Below are positions 17,857 through 26,127 of a stretch of DNA of 64,000 nucleotides, piece by piece; position 1 is the stretch's first letter; the number at the start of each line of letters is the position of its first letter. Source of the stretch: Crenobacter oryzisoli (GTDB lineage Bacteria; Pseudomonadota; Gammaproteobacteria; Burkholderiales; Chromobacteriaceae); contig NZ_JAUEDK010000003.1 of assembly GCF_030385785.1 (NCBI RefSeq), positions 143,389 through 207,388 on the forward strand. Reading direction: 5' to 3'. The notes beneath the pieces are model-generated. The model did not search any database. It had not been told where the DNA came from and was given only the letters and a program-made list of their open reading frames with translations. The translations under genes were made by a program, and so were the position numbers.

Positions 17857-18729
17857 ATGAAGTCGCTATCGCTGCCCGCTCCGCTGTCGCAACTGCTCAA
17901 GCAGATCGGCCAGATTCACTTTCAGGATGCCCCGCTGACCGGCCTCGCCATCCTGCTCGCGCTCGCCAGCGTCGAACCGTGGGCGGCCGTCGGCATGGCC
18001 TGCGCGAGCCTCGTCACCCTCGTCACCACCCGCCTCGCCCGACTGCCCGTCGGCAAGGCGCTCGACGGCCTCTACGGCTACAATGCCGCGCTGACCGGTG
18101 CCGGCCTTTTCACGCTGTTCGCCCCCAGCCCGGCGCTGTTCGGCTACCTGGCACTGGTCAGCGTCGCCACCACCTTCGTCAGTGCGCGCTGGGTGGCCTG
18201 GGGCAAGCTTCCGGCACTAACGATCCAGTTCGTCGTGGCGATGTGGGGCGCGTGGCAGCTGTCGATGCTGCTCGGCCTGCCGCAGCCGGGCGGCGGCTGT
18301 GCCAAGGGGCTCGCCGAATTCCTGCCCTGTGGCATCGGCCAAGTCAACTTCATCGGCAGCCTGTCAGGGGGCCTCGCTGTGTGGCTCGCGATCATCCTCC
18401 AATCGCGTGAACAGGGCCTGTGGCTCGGCATCGGCGCTGCCTGCGGCTGGCTGGCAGCCTATGCGCTCGATGCGGTGGTGCCGGGTGCCGCAGGCCAAGC
18501 GATCGGCCTCGCGGTGAACCTGGCACTGATCGCTCAAGGCCTGACCGTGTTCGGCCAGAGCGTCGCCACCCGCTTCATCGGCATCGCCCTGGGCGTGCCG
18601 GCCTGTCTACTGTTCGGCGCTTCCGGCCTGCCCTATTTCACCCTGCCGTTCAATCTGGTGACCTGGCTGCTGCTGTGGCAGGGCAAACGCCCCCAACGCC
18701 TGGACGAACCGGCCCCTGTCGGCCAGTAA
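17857..18729 (+). CDS. Urea transporter (UT family)
   Basis: A 290-aa integral membrane protein of the urea-channel family. The first half contains IHFQDAPLTGLAILLALAS and LYGYNAALTGAGL; the internal repeat gives LPYFTLPFNLVTWLLLWQ, the second UT signature. Its 8-10 hydrophobic segments suit a passive urea channel of the inner membrane. No urease or urea-ABC genes are in this window. The start is uncertain: ATG 17857 has only a weak ribosome site, and an in-frame ATG at 17746 would add 37 residues that lack family character. An AT-rich stretch at 17765-17805 is a likely promoter. Confidence 0.85.
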   Translation: MKSLSLPAPLSQLLKQIGQIHFQDAPLTGLAILLALASVEPWAAVGMACASLVTLVTTRLARLPVGKALDGLYGYNAALTGAGLFTLFAPSPALFGYLALVSVATTFVSARWVAWGKLPALTIQFVVAMWGAWQLSMLLGLPQPGGGCAKGLAEFLPCGIGQVNFIGSLSGGLAVWLAIILQSREQGLWLGIGAACGWLAAYALDAVVPGAAGQAIGLAVNLALIAQGLTVFGQSVATRFIGIALGVPACLLFGASGLPYFTLPFNLVTWLLLWQGKRPQRLDEPAPVGQ

Positions 18730-18740
18730 GCCCGCCAACA

Positions 18741-18900
18741 AAAAACCCGCCACAAGGCGTAATGCCGTTCACTTAAGCCGTTCAGTCCGGATTTTAGCTT
18801 CGAAGAACGCTTGGAAGTAACAAAAAAGCACCGTTTTTCCACCTTGGTGGGCGGTGCTTTTTCCTTAAGTGAACGGCATTAGCCACAAGGCGGGTTTTTT
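18741..18900. terminator. Terminator hairpin split by a MITE insertion
   Basis: Without the inserted element, AAAAAACCCGCC and GGCGGGTTTTTT would form a perfect bidirectional terminator between the convergent urea transporter and acylphosphatase genes. The insertion at 18760-18881 separates the two arms, and GCCACAAGGCG is duplicated on both sides (18749-18759 and 18882-18892). Confidence 0.88.
18760..18881. mobile_element. 122-bp MITE with IS4-like ends and 11-bp target duplication
   Basis: The ends are perfect 18-bp inverted repeats, TAATGCCGTTCACTTAAG (18760-18777) and its reverse complement (18864-18881). These resemble the ends of IS4, which as I recall begin TAATGCCGATCAGTTAAG. The flanking 11-bp duplication is in the size range known for IS4-family insertion. 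The element is too short to code for a transposase. Inside, AAAGCACCG (18826-18834 region) pairs with CGGTGCTTT, and CCACC with GGTGG, making a new terminator hairpin. Confidence 0.9.
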
Positions 18901-18907
18901 CATCCGG

Positions 18908-19186
18908 CTAGGCTGTCGAGCGGCGCTCAAAGGTGAGCAGCTCCGGCGCGTCGGCCAGTTCCTGCTGCTCGACGCGTTCGACCCGCGAGGCTGGCGAGCC
19001 GCGATGCGCCCAGACGACAAACGCTTGGACCGCGTCGACCTCGCCGCAGACCACGGCCTCGACCGTGCCGTCATTGCGATTACGCACCCAGCCCTTGACG
19101 CCCAGCTCGCGCGCAGTCGCTACCGCGCTGTCGCGGTAGTACACGCCCTGGACCTTACCGTAGATGATCAGATGAAGGACAGCCAT
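18908..19186 (-). CDS. acyP: Acylphosphatase
   Basis: A 92-aa cytosolic enzyme that hydrolyses acyl phosphates. The signature GKVQGVYYRDSAVATA near residues 10-25 has the phosphate-binding loop and catalytic Arg, and GWVRNRNDGTVEAVVCG near 33-49 has the catalytic Asn. YYRD replaces the more common GFR, a tolerated variant. Length is standard. The ribosome site is weak. Downstream lies the MITE-interrupted terminator. The 60-aa gene is upstream on the same strand. Confidence 0.94.
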   Translation of the reverse strand: MAVLHLIIYGKVQGVYYRDSAVATARELGVKGWVRNRNDGTVEAVVCGEVDAVQAFVVWAHRGSPASRVERVEQQELADAPELLTFERRSTA

Positions 19187-19201
19187 TGTTGCTTAGCGAT
19201 T

Positions 19202-19329
19202 CCTGATTACGGATGGGTCTTCAGCCTACGCCGATCACACTGGGCTGCCAAGGCGAGCCGTCGGCCGCGTACCAGATGGGCATAGGCGGTGAAGACGTGC
19301 ATCGACCGCGTCGACGCGACGTAATCAGG
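19202..19329. other. Stem-loop-like region between acyP and a small gene
   Basis: CCTGATTACG (19202-19211) is exactly inverted at 19320-19329. Further inside, GTCTTCA faces TGAAGAC and CCTACGCC faces GGCATAGG imperfectly. On the minus strand it lies downstream of the 60-aa gene and ahead of acyP, so it could be a structured RNA segment or a small inserted element. No gene is seen. Confidence 0.35.
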
Positions 19330-19369
19330 GAGAAGCTGTGGGAAGTACAGTGAAAGTGCGAAAACGGAC

Positions 19370-19552
19370 TTACAGGGCCGCGACGAAGGCTTCGGCGGGA
19401 TAGACGGCGCTGGTGAGACCCAGACGCGAGAGGAACGTTATTTCGAACTTACGGCCGACAGGCTTGACCTGTACGACTTCAAACTGGATAGCGGCTTCGC
19501 CATCTTTATGCTCAGTGATTTTATGACCCGGTTTCAGTTGGTTGATTTTCAT
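19370..19552 (-). CDS. Hypothetical 60-aa protein
   Basis: I cannot name this protein. It starts MKINQLKPGHKITEHKDGEA and alternates polar and hydrophobic residues (FEVVQVKPVGRKFEITFLS), consistent with a small beta-barrel such as an SH3/KOW-like fold. Lysines are frequent in the first 40 residues. AAGGATATGA just before the ATG is a plausible ribosome site, and the upstream 60 bases are AT-rich, as in a promoter. It has no signal peptide. A nucleic-acid-binding role is conceivable, but only a guess. Confidence 0.6.
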   Translation of the reverse strand: MKINQLKPGHKITEHKDGEAAIQFEVVQVKPVGRKFEITFLSRLGLTSAVYPAEAFVAAL

Positions 19553-19760
19553 TCATATCCTTTCATTTTATTTCGAATTAAACATTCTACTACATCATTG
19601 ATTTTCAAGCAAATTTATAAAAATCCATGCGATGAGACGCCAACAGCACCTCACCTGAGCCACTCTAGCAAGCCAAGATGACAACTATGTGGCATTGCCA
19701 AATTGGCGCAAAGCTGCGCGATGGCAGCCTCCCATTTAATGACATTAGACTAACAAAAGC

Positions 19761-19791
19761 AACGCCCCGCCGGAAATCCCGGCGGGGCGTT
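19761..19791. terminator. Terminator downstream of metG
   Basis: AACGCCCCGCCGG pairs perfectly with CCGGCGGGGCGTT; on the minus strand it is followed by GCTTTTG. Confidence 0.85.
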
Positions 19792-19835
19792 GTATCGGGG
19801 CCGATGCGGCCCTGTCTGGTAAGGCCCGGCGGCGC

Positions 19836-21899
19836 TTAGCCTACGCGCATGCCCGGCTTCACGCCCTCGTCCACGTCCAGCAGGAACAAGCCCTCACCAT
19901 CGTCCACGCCCGAGGCGCACACGATCATGCCGGCCGACACGCCGAAGCGCATCTTGCGTGGCGCCAGGTTGGCGACCACGATCACGTGGCGGCCGATCAG
20001 CTTCTCCGGCTCCTGGTAGGCCTTGCGGATGCCCGAGAAGATGTTGCGCTGCTCGAAGCCCAGATCGACGGTGAACTGCAACAGTTTGTCCGAGCCGTCG
20101 ACGAACTGGCAAGCCAGCACCTTGCCGACGCGCAGGTCGAGCTTGGCGAAATCGTCGATGCCGATGGTATCGGCGAGCGGTTCGTACTGGGCGGCGTCGA
20201 CGGCCTGTGCTTGTGCTTCCATGCTTTGTTTGTTCGCTTCGATCAGTTTTTCGATCAGCACTGGGTCGATGCGCTGCATCAGGTGCTGGTAGGCATTGAT
20301 GGTATGGCCGAGCAGCAGGCTGTCGGCGTCGGCCCAGCTCAACGGCGCCACGTTGAGGAAGCCCTCGACGCCTTCGGCCAGCTTCGGCAGCACCGGCTTC
20401 AGGTAAATCGTCAGCAGGCGGAAGGCATTGATCAGCACGGTGCAGACTTCCTGCAGGCGTGCGTCCTGCCCTTCCTGCTTCGCCAGCTCCCACGGCTTGT
20501 TGGCGTCGACGTAGCCGTTCACCAGGTCGGCCAGCGCCATCACGTCGCGCAGCGCCTTCGCGTATTCGCGCGCTTCGTACGAGGCGGCGATGCCGGCGGC
20601 CTCGGCCTGCAGCTTCGCCAGGATCTCCATGTCGGCGACCGATTCGGCCAGCTTGCCGCCGAAGCGCTTGGCGATGAAGCCGGCCGAACGGCTGGCGATG
20701 TTGACGAACTTGCCGACCAGGTCGGAGTTCACCCGCGCCACGAAGTCGTCGAGGCTCAAGTCGATGTCCTCGATGCGGCTGTTGAGCTTGGCGGCAATGT
20801 AGTAGCGCATCCACTCCGGGTTCAGACCGCAGTCGAGATAGGACTTGGCGGTGATGAAGGTGCCGCGCGACTTGGACATCTTCTGGCCGTCAACGGTCAG
20901 GAAGCCGTGCGCGAACACACCGGTCGGGGTGCGGTAGCCGGCGTACTTCAGCATCGCCGGCCAGAACAGTGCGTGGAAGTACAAGATGTCCTTGCCAATG
21001 AAGTGGTACATCTCGGTGTCGGAGCCGGCGCGGAAGTAGTCGTCGAAATCAAGGCCGATGCGATCGCACAGGTTCTTGAACGACGCCATGTAGCCGATCG
21101 GCGCGTCGAGCCAGACGTAGAAGTACTTGCCCGGTGCGTCGGGGATCTCGAAGCCGAAGTACGGTGCGTCGCGCGAGATGTCCCAGTCGTGCAGGCCGCC
21201 CTCGATCCACTCGTTCATCTTGTTGAGCGACTCGGGCTGCAGGTGCGGTTGCGTCACGCCGTCTGCGCGCAGGCTGGAGCCGGCGGTCCAGTCTTGCAGG
21301 TAGTCGGCGCAGTCGCCCAGACGGAAGAAGTAGTGCTCGGAACTCTTCAGCACCGGGGTGGCGCCAGACACGGCCGAGTACGGGTTCTTCAGCTCGGTCG
21401 GGCTGTAGGTGGCACCGCATACCTCGCAGTTGTCGCCGTACTGGTCCTTGGCGCCGCACTTCGGGCACTCGCCCTTGACGAAGCGGTCCGGCAGGAACAT
21501 CTGCTTTTCCGGGTCAAACAGCTGCTCGATGGTGCGCGACACGATCTTGCCGTTGTCGCGCAGCGTACGGTAGATGTGCTCGGCGTACTGCTTGTTTTCC
21601 GGGCTGTTGGTGCTGTAGTAGTTGTCGTAGCCGATGTGAAAGCCGGTGAAATCCGACAGGTGCTCGGTCTTCACACGCTCGATCAGCTGCTCGGGCGTAA
21701 TGCCCTGCTTCTCGGCGGCGAGCATGATCGGCGTGCCGTGGGTGTCGTCGGCACAGACGTAGTGGCAGGCGTGGCCACGCATCTTCTGGAAGCGCACCCA
21801 GACGTCGGTCTGGATGTGTTCGACCATATGCCCGAGGTGAATCGCGCCGTTCGCATACGGCAGCGCGCTCGTCACCAGAATCTTGCGTTGCGTTGTCAT
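19836..21899 (-). CDS. metG: Methionyl-tRNA synthetase
   Basis: MetG charges initiator and elongator tRNA-Met. The 687-aa protein has [17 protein letters not shown] (HIGH-type motif) at residues 11-27. The zinc knuckle is [17 protein letters not shown] near residue 145. KMSKSRGT (KMSKS loop) is near 340. From about residue 580 it carries the C-terminal tRNA-binding/dimer domain ([34 protein letters not shown]). Length and domains are standard. In many related genomes metG is divergent from mrp; here mdfA, a small acidic gene and an aldo/keto reductase lie between. Confidence 0.98.
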   Translation of the reverse strand: MTTQRKILVTSALPYANGAIHLGHMVEHIQTDVWVRFQKMRGHACHYVCADDTHGTPIMLAAEKQGITPEQLIERVKTEHLSDFTGFHIGYDNYYSTNSPENKQYAEHIYRTLRDNGKIVSRTIEQLFDPEKQMFLPDRFVKGECPKCGAKDQYGDNCEVCGATYSPTELKNPYSAVSGATPVLKSSEHYFFRLGDCADYLQDWTAGSSLRADGVTQPHLQPESLNKMNEWIEGGLHDWDISRDAPYFGFEIPDAPGKYFYVWLDAPIGYMASFKNLCDRIGLDFDDYFRAGSDTEMYHFIGKDILYFHALFWPAMLKYAGYRTPTGVFAHGFLTVDGQKMSKSRGTFITAKSYLDCGLNPEWMRYYIAAKLNSRIEDIDLSLDDFVARVNSDLVGKFVNIASRSAGFIAKRFGGKLAESVADMEILAKLQAEAAGIAASYEAREYAKALRDVMALADLVNGYVDANKPWELAKQEGQDARLQEVCTVLINAFRLLTIYLKPVLPKLAEGVEGFLNVAPLSWADADSLLLGHTINAYQHLMQRIDPVLIEKLIEANKQSMEAQAQAVDAAQYEPLADTIGIDDFAKLDLRVGKVLACQFVDGSDKLLQFTVDLGFEQRNIFSGIRKAYQEPEKLIGRHVIVVANLAPRKMRFGVSAGMIVCASGVDDGEGLFLLDVDEGVKPGMRVG

Positions 21900-21982
21900 C
21901 TAAGGAACACCCTGTTTCGGAATCTCAAGCGGTCGATTATAGCAGCAAGCCGGCAGCGCTCGACGCGACGGCCGGAAACGAA

Positions 21983-22020
21983 AAAAGCTTGGCCGAACCA
22001 GCCGGTTCGGCCAAGCTTTT
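21983..22020 (-). terminator. Intrinsic terminator of mdfA
   Basis: AAAAGCTTGGCCGAACC pairs over 17 bp with its reverse complement around a four-base loop, and TTTTTTC follows on the minus strand. It shares the TTGGCCGAAC core with the coaBC terminator. Confidence 0.92.
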
Positions 22021-22039
22021 CAACGATGCTGACTGCAGC

Positions 22040-23299
22040 TCAGGCGTCCTGGCCGGCCAGTTGGGGCTCGAGTGCAGCCTCGCCCTGCTCGGCCCGATCG
22101 GCCATCGCCCGCGCCACCACGCGGCGCGCCAGCCAGGCGTAACAGAGCGACACCGAAAGCGCCATCGCGGCAAAGCCCGCGTCACCGAAATGCTGGTGCA
22201 GGCGCGAGAAGCCTTCGATGCCGAGCACGTACACCACCATGCCCACCATGCCGATCGCGGCGGCGGTCGCACCTTTGCTGACGCCGCTTGAGGTCAGCGC
22301 GAACCGGTACAGCACCGCGAACGACAGGCCCTCGGCCAAGGCCATCAAGCTGATGCCGGCAATGATGAAGTAGTGCGGCACGCTGGAGAACAGACAACCG
22401 GCGAACATAAGCGCCATGCCGGACAACAGCGGCACGAGACCAATCAGCACTGAGCGCCCCAGCGGCAGACGGTCGGTGATGCGCACCAGCACCAGGTTGC
22501 CAGTGATCAGCGCACCGAACACCGGGAATTGCCACAGGCCATACTCGACCGGGCTCATGCCGGCCTGTTCGATCAGGAACACCGGCGACAGCGCGATCCA
22601 GCCCAAGAGTGGCAGCGCCAACAACGGAATCGTCAGCGAGGCGCTCATGAAGCGGCGGTTCTTCAAGAGCGCCAGGTAGTCGGCCTTCAGCGAGCGCAGC
22701 GACAGCTCGACGGTCTTGTGTTCCAGCGTCTCCGGCATCTTGCGCCACAGCCCAAATAGTGCCACCGCTGCCACTGCGGCGATCAGCGCGAAGGTCATCC
22801 GCCACGGCCAAACGGCGATCAGCGCCGCGCCAACCACCGGGCCGACCAGCGGCGCAATCAGTGCGACATTGGCCATCAGCGCCATCACCTTCACCGCGGC
22901 CTTCTCCTCGAAGGCTTCCTGCACGGTGGTGTAGCCGACCGCGCTGATAAAGCACAGGCCCACCCCCTGCAGCACCCGCAGCACGGTGAAGCTTTCGATG
23001 CCGGTCGAGACCAGCGTCGCCAGGCAGCTGAGCACGAAGAACAAGGCGCCGCCGAGCATCACCGGCCGGCGGCCCACACGGTCGGACAGCGGGCCCATCA
23101 GCCACGGGAACAACGCGCCGCCGAGCAGGAACGCGGTCATTGCGGTCGGAATCCAGGCCGAATCGACACCGAACTCGCGCACGACCATCACCATGCCCGG
23201 CTGGATCATGTCGTTGGCGATGTAGACGGAGAACTCGAACAGCACCAACGCCAGCGGAAACAGCAGCGTCGAGCGGTTGAGCACGGACATTTTTTGCAT
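22040..23299 (-). CDS. mdfA: MdfA-type multidrug efflux MFS transporter
   Basis: A 419-aa inner-membrane drug/proton antiporter of the DHA1 family with about 12 TM segments. TM1 reads LALVLFEFSVYIANDMIQPG, keeping the two membrane acidic residues (Glu and Asp) that define MdfA. The loop motif GPLSDRVGRRPVML follows TM2, and motif C-like VALIAPLVGPVVGAALI lies in TM5. LLGWIALSPVFLIEQ and SKGATAAAIGMVGM match MdfA later on. I chose ATG 23299; upstream residues in the frame are not family-like. Likely substrates are lipophilic cations and some antibiotics (family knowledge). No regulator is adjacent. Confidence 0.92.
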   Translation of the reverse strand: MQKMSVLNRSTLLFPLALVLFEFSVYIANDMIQPGMVMVVREFGVDSAWIPTAMTAFLLGGALFPWLMGPLSDRVGRRPVMLGGALFFVLSCLATLVSTGIESFTVLRVLQGVGLCFISAVGYTTVQEAFEEKAAVKVMALMANVALIAPLVGPVVGAALIAVWPWRMTFALIAAVAAVALFGLWRKMPETLEHKTVELSLRSLKADYLALLKNRRFMSASLTIPLLALPLLGWIALSPVFLIEQAGMSPVEYGLWQFPVFGALITGNLVLVRITDRLPLGRSVLIGLVPLLSGMALMFAGCLFSSVPHYFIIAGISLMALAEGLSFAVLYRFALTSSGVSKGATAAAIGMVGMVVYVLGIEGFSRLHQHFGDAGFAAMALSVSLCYAWLARRVVARAMADRAEQGEAALEPQLAGQDA

Positions 23300-23680
23300 T
23301 GGGGAAATGCCTTTCATCCAAAGAGCGAGAGAGGCGGGAGTGCCATTGCGGCCGCCCGAGCGCCCCTCGGTACGCGGCACGCACCAGGGCGTGCCAAAAG
23401 CAAGGCGCTGAATTATATTGGAAAATACCGATACGGGCCAGCATTGGCGACAGTCGCCATGCCCGCCCGCCCGCACCGCCAGGCTGAGCGCAACCGAACG
23501 CCCTGGCCGCGCCCGAACAAACTCGGCTCATTGCCTTGTGGCTAGTGGAGCAATGAGGCGAAAAAGCAGCACTCCCTCACGCCGACCGCCTGCCGAACCG
23601 CTTTTCCACGCTGGATCTCCCCCATCGCCGCGATGTTGTGCCAATATAAAAATTCCTCAATCACATCAAAGGATTGCATT
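23300..23680. other. Promoter interval between mdfA and the 76-aa gene
   Basis: No gene is seen. AATGAGGCGAAAAAGC at 23552-23567 is identical to 2101-2116 inside the repeat element, a possible fragment. AT-rich sequence at 23638-23665 is a likely promoter for the small gene, and AAAGGA at 23668-23673 is its ribosome site. Confidence 0.4.
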
Positions 23681-23911
23681 ATGGGAATTCTGGACACCCT
23701 CGGTGAAGTGGCTGGTGCCGTTGCCGCCGTCGAAGGCGTAGAAAAGCTTGACCCTGATGCGGGCCTGCTGACCAAGGCCGCAGCCGCCGTGGCCGGTTTC
23801 GAGGGCGCAGGTGCCCTGGAAGAGCTGGTCGAGAAGAAGAAGGAAGACGACGAAACCGCTGAAAAGAGCGCGGACGCCGCCGACGATACCGATACGAGTG
23901 CCCAATCCTGA
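23681..23911 (+). CDS. Small acidic Ala-rich protein, 76 aa, unknown
   Basis: I do not recognise this family. ATG 23681 has AAAGGA seven bases upstream, and a hairpin terminator follows, so the gene looks genuine. The N-terminal half (MGILDTLGEVAGAVAAVEGV and LLTKAAAAVAGFEGAGALEE) is an amphipathic, Ala/Gly/Val-rich helix pair. The C-terminal 25 residues are highly charged, ending in Asp/Glu/Lys and Ser/Thr (KKKEDDETAEKSADAADDTD). It has no signal peptide or cysteine. It may be disordered or helical and cytosolic. Confidence 0.7.
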   Translation: MGILDTLGEVAGAVAAVEGVEKLDPDAGLLTKAAAAVAGFEGAGALEELVEKKKEDDETAEKSADAADDTDTSAQS

Positions 23912-23927
23912 CGCTTGGGCATGAACG

Positions 23928-23968
23928 AAGGCCCGCATCACGCAGCTGATTCGGGCCTTACCGTTTTT
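23928..23968 (+). terminator. Terminator after the 76-aa gene
   Basis: AAGGCCCG (23928-23935) pairs with CGGGCCTT (23952-23959), followed by ACCGTTTTT. A second small stem, GCCCA/TGGGC, spans the stop codon. Confidence 0.8.
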
Positions 23969-24005
23969 GGGCACCCGAGGGGGCACGCCTACCAGCCGGC
24001 CCCGC

Positions 24006-24839
24006 TTACAGCATCTCCAACGGCTGTTTGCGGCGCGGCACCGGGAACTCGGCATCGAGACGGGCCAGATCGTCCTCGTCGAGCACCAGGTCCAGCGCGG
24101 CACGGTTCAGTTCGACATGCTCGCGGCGACCCGATTTCGGAATCGCGATCACGTCCGGCTGGCGCAGCACCCAGGCCAGCGCCACCTGAAGCGGCGTGGC
24201 GCCGTGCTTGTCGGCCACGTCGGCCAGCGCGCCGTCCACCGGCACCTGCCCCTGCTCAATCGGGCTATACGCCATCAGCGGCATGCGCTTGCCGCGAGCC
24301 CACGGCAATAGGTCATATTCCGGGCCGCGCCGGGTCAGGTTGTATAGCACCTGGTCGACCTGGCAGCGCTCGCCGTTGTCGACGCCCCACAGTTCGTCCA
24401 GATCGTCCACGTCCAGGTTGCTGACGCCCCAGTGGCGGATCTTGCCCTCGTCGACCAGTTGCTCCATCGCCTCGACGGTGTCGGCGAACGGGTGGCTGCC
24501 GCGCCAGTGCAACAGGTAGAGGTCGATCCGGTCGGTGCCGAGGCGGCGTAGGCTGGCCTCGCAGGCGGCCTTGGTGCCGCGACGCGAGGCGTTCCACGGA
24601 TAGACCTTGCTGACCAGGAATACCTCACTGCGCCGGCTGGTGATCGCCTCGCCTACCAGCGTTTCGGTGGCGCCGTCGGCGTACATTTCGGCAGTGTCGA
24701 TCAGGGTCATGCCCAGGTCGATGCCGTGCTGCAGCGCGGCGATCTCTTCGCTGCGCGGCTGACGGCGCTCGGCCATGAACCAGGTGCCCTGGCCGAGGGC
24801 GGGGACTTCGATGCCGGAAGGCAGTCGGACGGTGCGCAT
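24006..24839 (-). CDS. Aldo/keto reductase
   Basis: A 277-aa NADPH-dependent aldo/keto reductase with a TIM barrel. The catalytic tetrad is visible: Asp and Tyr in IDTAEMYADG, Lys in LVSKVYP, His in LLHWRGSHP. WGVSNLDVDDL and VIAIPKSGR (NADPH site) follow. It resembles the short YeaE-like AKRs. Substrate is unknown, probably small aldehydes such as methylglyoxal. AAAGGAAG lies upstream. It is divergent from mrp. Confidence 0.92.
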   Translation of the reverse strand: MRTVRLPSGIEVPALGQGTWFMAERRQPRSEEIAALQHGIDLGMTLIDTAEMYADGATETLVGEAITSRRSEVFLVSKVYPWNASRRGTKAACEASLRRLGTDRIDLYLLHWRGSHPFADTVEAMEQLVDEGKIRHWGVSNLDVDDLDELWGVDNGERCQVDQVLYNLTRRGPEYDLLPWARGKRMPLMAYSPIEQGQVPVDGALADVADKHGATPLQVALAWVLRQPDVIAIPKSGRREHVELNRAALDLVLDEDDLARLDAEFPVPRRKQPLEML

Positions 24840-25028
24840 GGTGATATCTCTTCCTTTAGTTGTAATGATCCCAGCATTCTAGAATGGCAAAGCAACAGCA
24901 GCCATGCCCGGGGCGCCAAGTTCGAGTAAACTTGTCGGGTATTACGGAACCCTTATTGGTTGCCTGCAATGTTTTCCAAGCTGACCCGACTGTTCCAGTC
25001 GCCTTCCCCCACCGATACACCGACCACC

Positions 25029-26120
25029 ATGGCCCTGACCGAATCCCAAGTGCTCGACGCCGTAGCCGCTCTCGTCGACCCGAATACCGGCAAAACCTAT
25101 GTCGCCGCGAAGGCGGTGAAGAACCTGCGCATCAGTGACGCTGAGCTAGCGCTCGACGTGGTGCTCGCCTACCCGGCCAAGAGCCAGTTCGCCCGCGTCG
25201 AGGCCGAGTTCGCCGCCGCTCTGGCGGGCGTGGCCGAGGGGCGCGCCGTGAAGGTGGCGGTGCGTAGCGAGATCACCGCCCACCAAGCGCAGCGCGGCGT
25301 GCCGCTCTTGCCCGGGGTGAAGAACGTGGTCGCAGTGGCATCCGGCAAGGGTGGCGTCGGCAAGTCGACCACCACGGTGAACCTGGCACTGGCGCTGGCC
25401 GCCGAGGGCGCACGCGTCGGCATCCTCGACGCCGACATCTACGGCCCGTCGCAACCGCTGATGATGGGCCTGGCCGGCCAGCGCCCGGAGAGCCCGGACG
25501 GCAAGACCATCAAGCCGCTGGTCAACCATGGCGTGCAGACCATGTCGATCGGCTACCTGGTCGACGACGACCAGGCGATGGTGTGGCGCGGCCCGATGGT
25601 CAGCCAGGCGCTGCAGCAGCTATTGAACGACACGCTGTGGAACGAACTCGACTACTTGCTGATCGACATGCCGCCGGGCACCGGCGACGTGCAGCTGACG
25701 CTGTCGCAGAAGGTGCCGGTGACCGGCGCGGTGATCGTCACCACGCCACAGGACATCGCGCTCTTGGACGCCAAGAAGGGCCTGAAGATGTTCGAGAAGG
25801 TCGGCGTGCCTATCCTCGGCCTGGTCGAGAACATGGCGATCCATATCTGCTCCAACTGCGGCCACGCCGAGCACATCTTCGGCGAAGGCGGCGCGACCAA
25901 GATGGCCGCCGATTACGGCGTCGAGCTGCTCGGCTCGCTGCCGCTGGACCTGTCGATCCGCGTCGCGGTCGACAACGGTGCACCGAGCGTGGTCGCCGAC
26001 CCGGACGGCCAAGTGGCCGCGCTCTACAAGACCATCGCCCGCCGCGTGGCGGTGAAGGTCGGCGAGAAGTCGCGCGACTTCTCCAGTAAACTGCCGAAAA
26101 TCGTCATCCAGAACGGCTAA
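25029..26120 (+). CDS. mrp: Mrp/ApbC-type Fe-S cluster carrier P-loop ATPase
   Basis: A 363-aa cytosolic protein that binds and hands over Fe-S clusters. It has an N-terminal DUF59/MIP18-like domain (residues 1-80) and the Mrp ATPase: VASGKGGVGKSTTTVNLALA (deviant Walker A), DADIYGPSQP and IDMPPGTGDVQL. The cluster-binding pair is CSNCGHAEHIFGEGG. ATG 25029 gives the family start MALTESQVLDA; an earlier in-frame ATG at 24969 would add MFSKLTRLFQSPSPT, and neither start has a clear ribosome site. murI follows after seven bases, so the two are co-transcribed. Confidence 0.95.
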   Translation: MALTESQVLDAVAALVDPNTGKTYVAAKAVKNLRISDAELALDVVLAYPAKSQFARVEAEFAAALAGVAEGRAVKVAVRSEITAHQAQRGVPLLPGVKNVVAVASGKGGVGKSTTTVNLALALAAEGARVGILDADIYGPSQPLMMGLAGQRPESPDGKTIKPLVNHGVQTMSIGYLVDDDQAMVWRGPMVSQALQQLLNDTLWNELDYLLIDMPPGTGDVQLTLSQKVPVTGAVIVTTPQDIALLDAKKGLKMFEKVGVPILGLVENMAIHICSNCGHAEHIFGEGGATKMAADYGVELLGSLPLDLSIRVAVDNGAPSVVADPDGQVAALYKTIARRVAVKVGEKSRDFSSKLPKIVIQNG

Positions 26121-26127
26121 AGCCATC

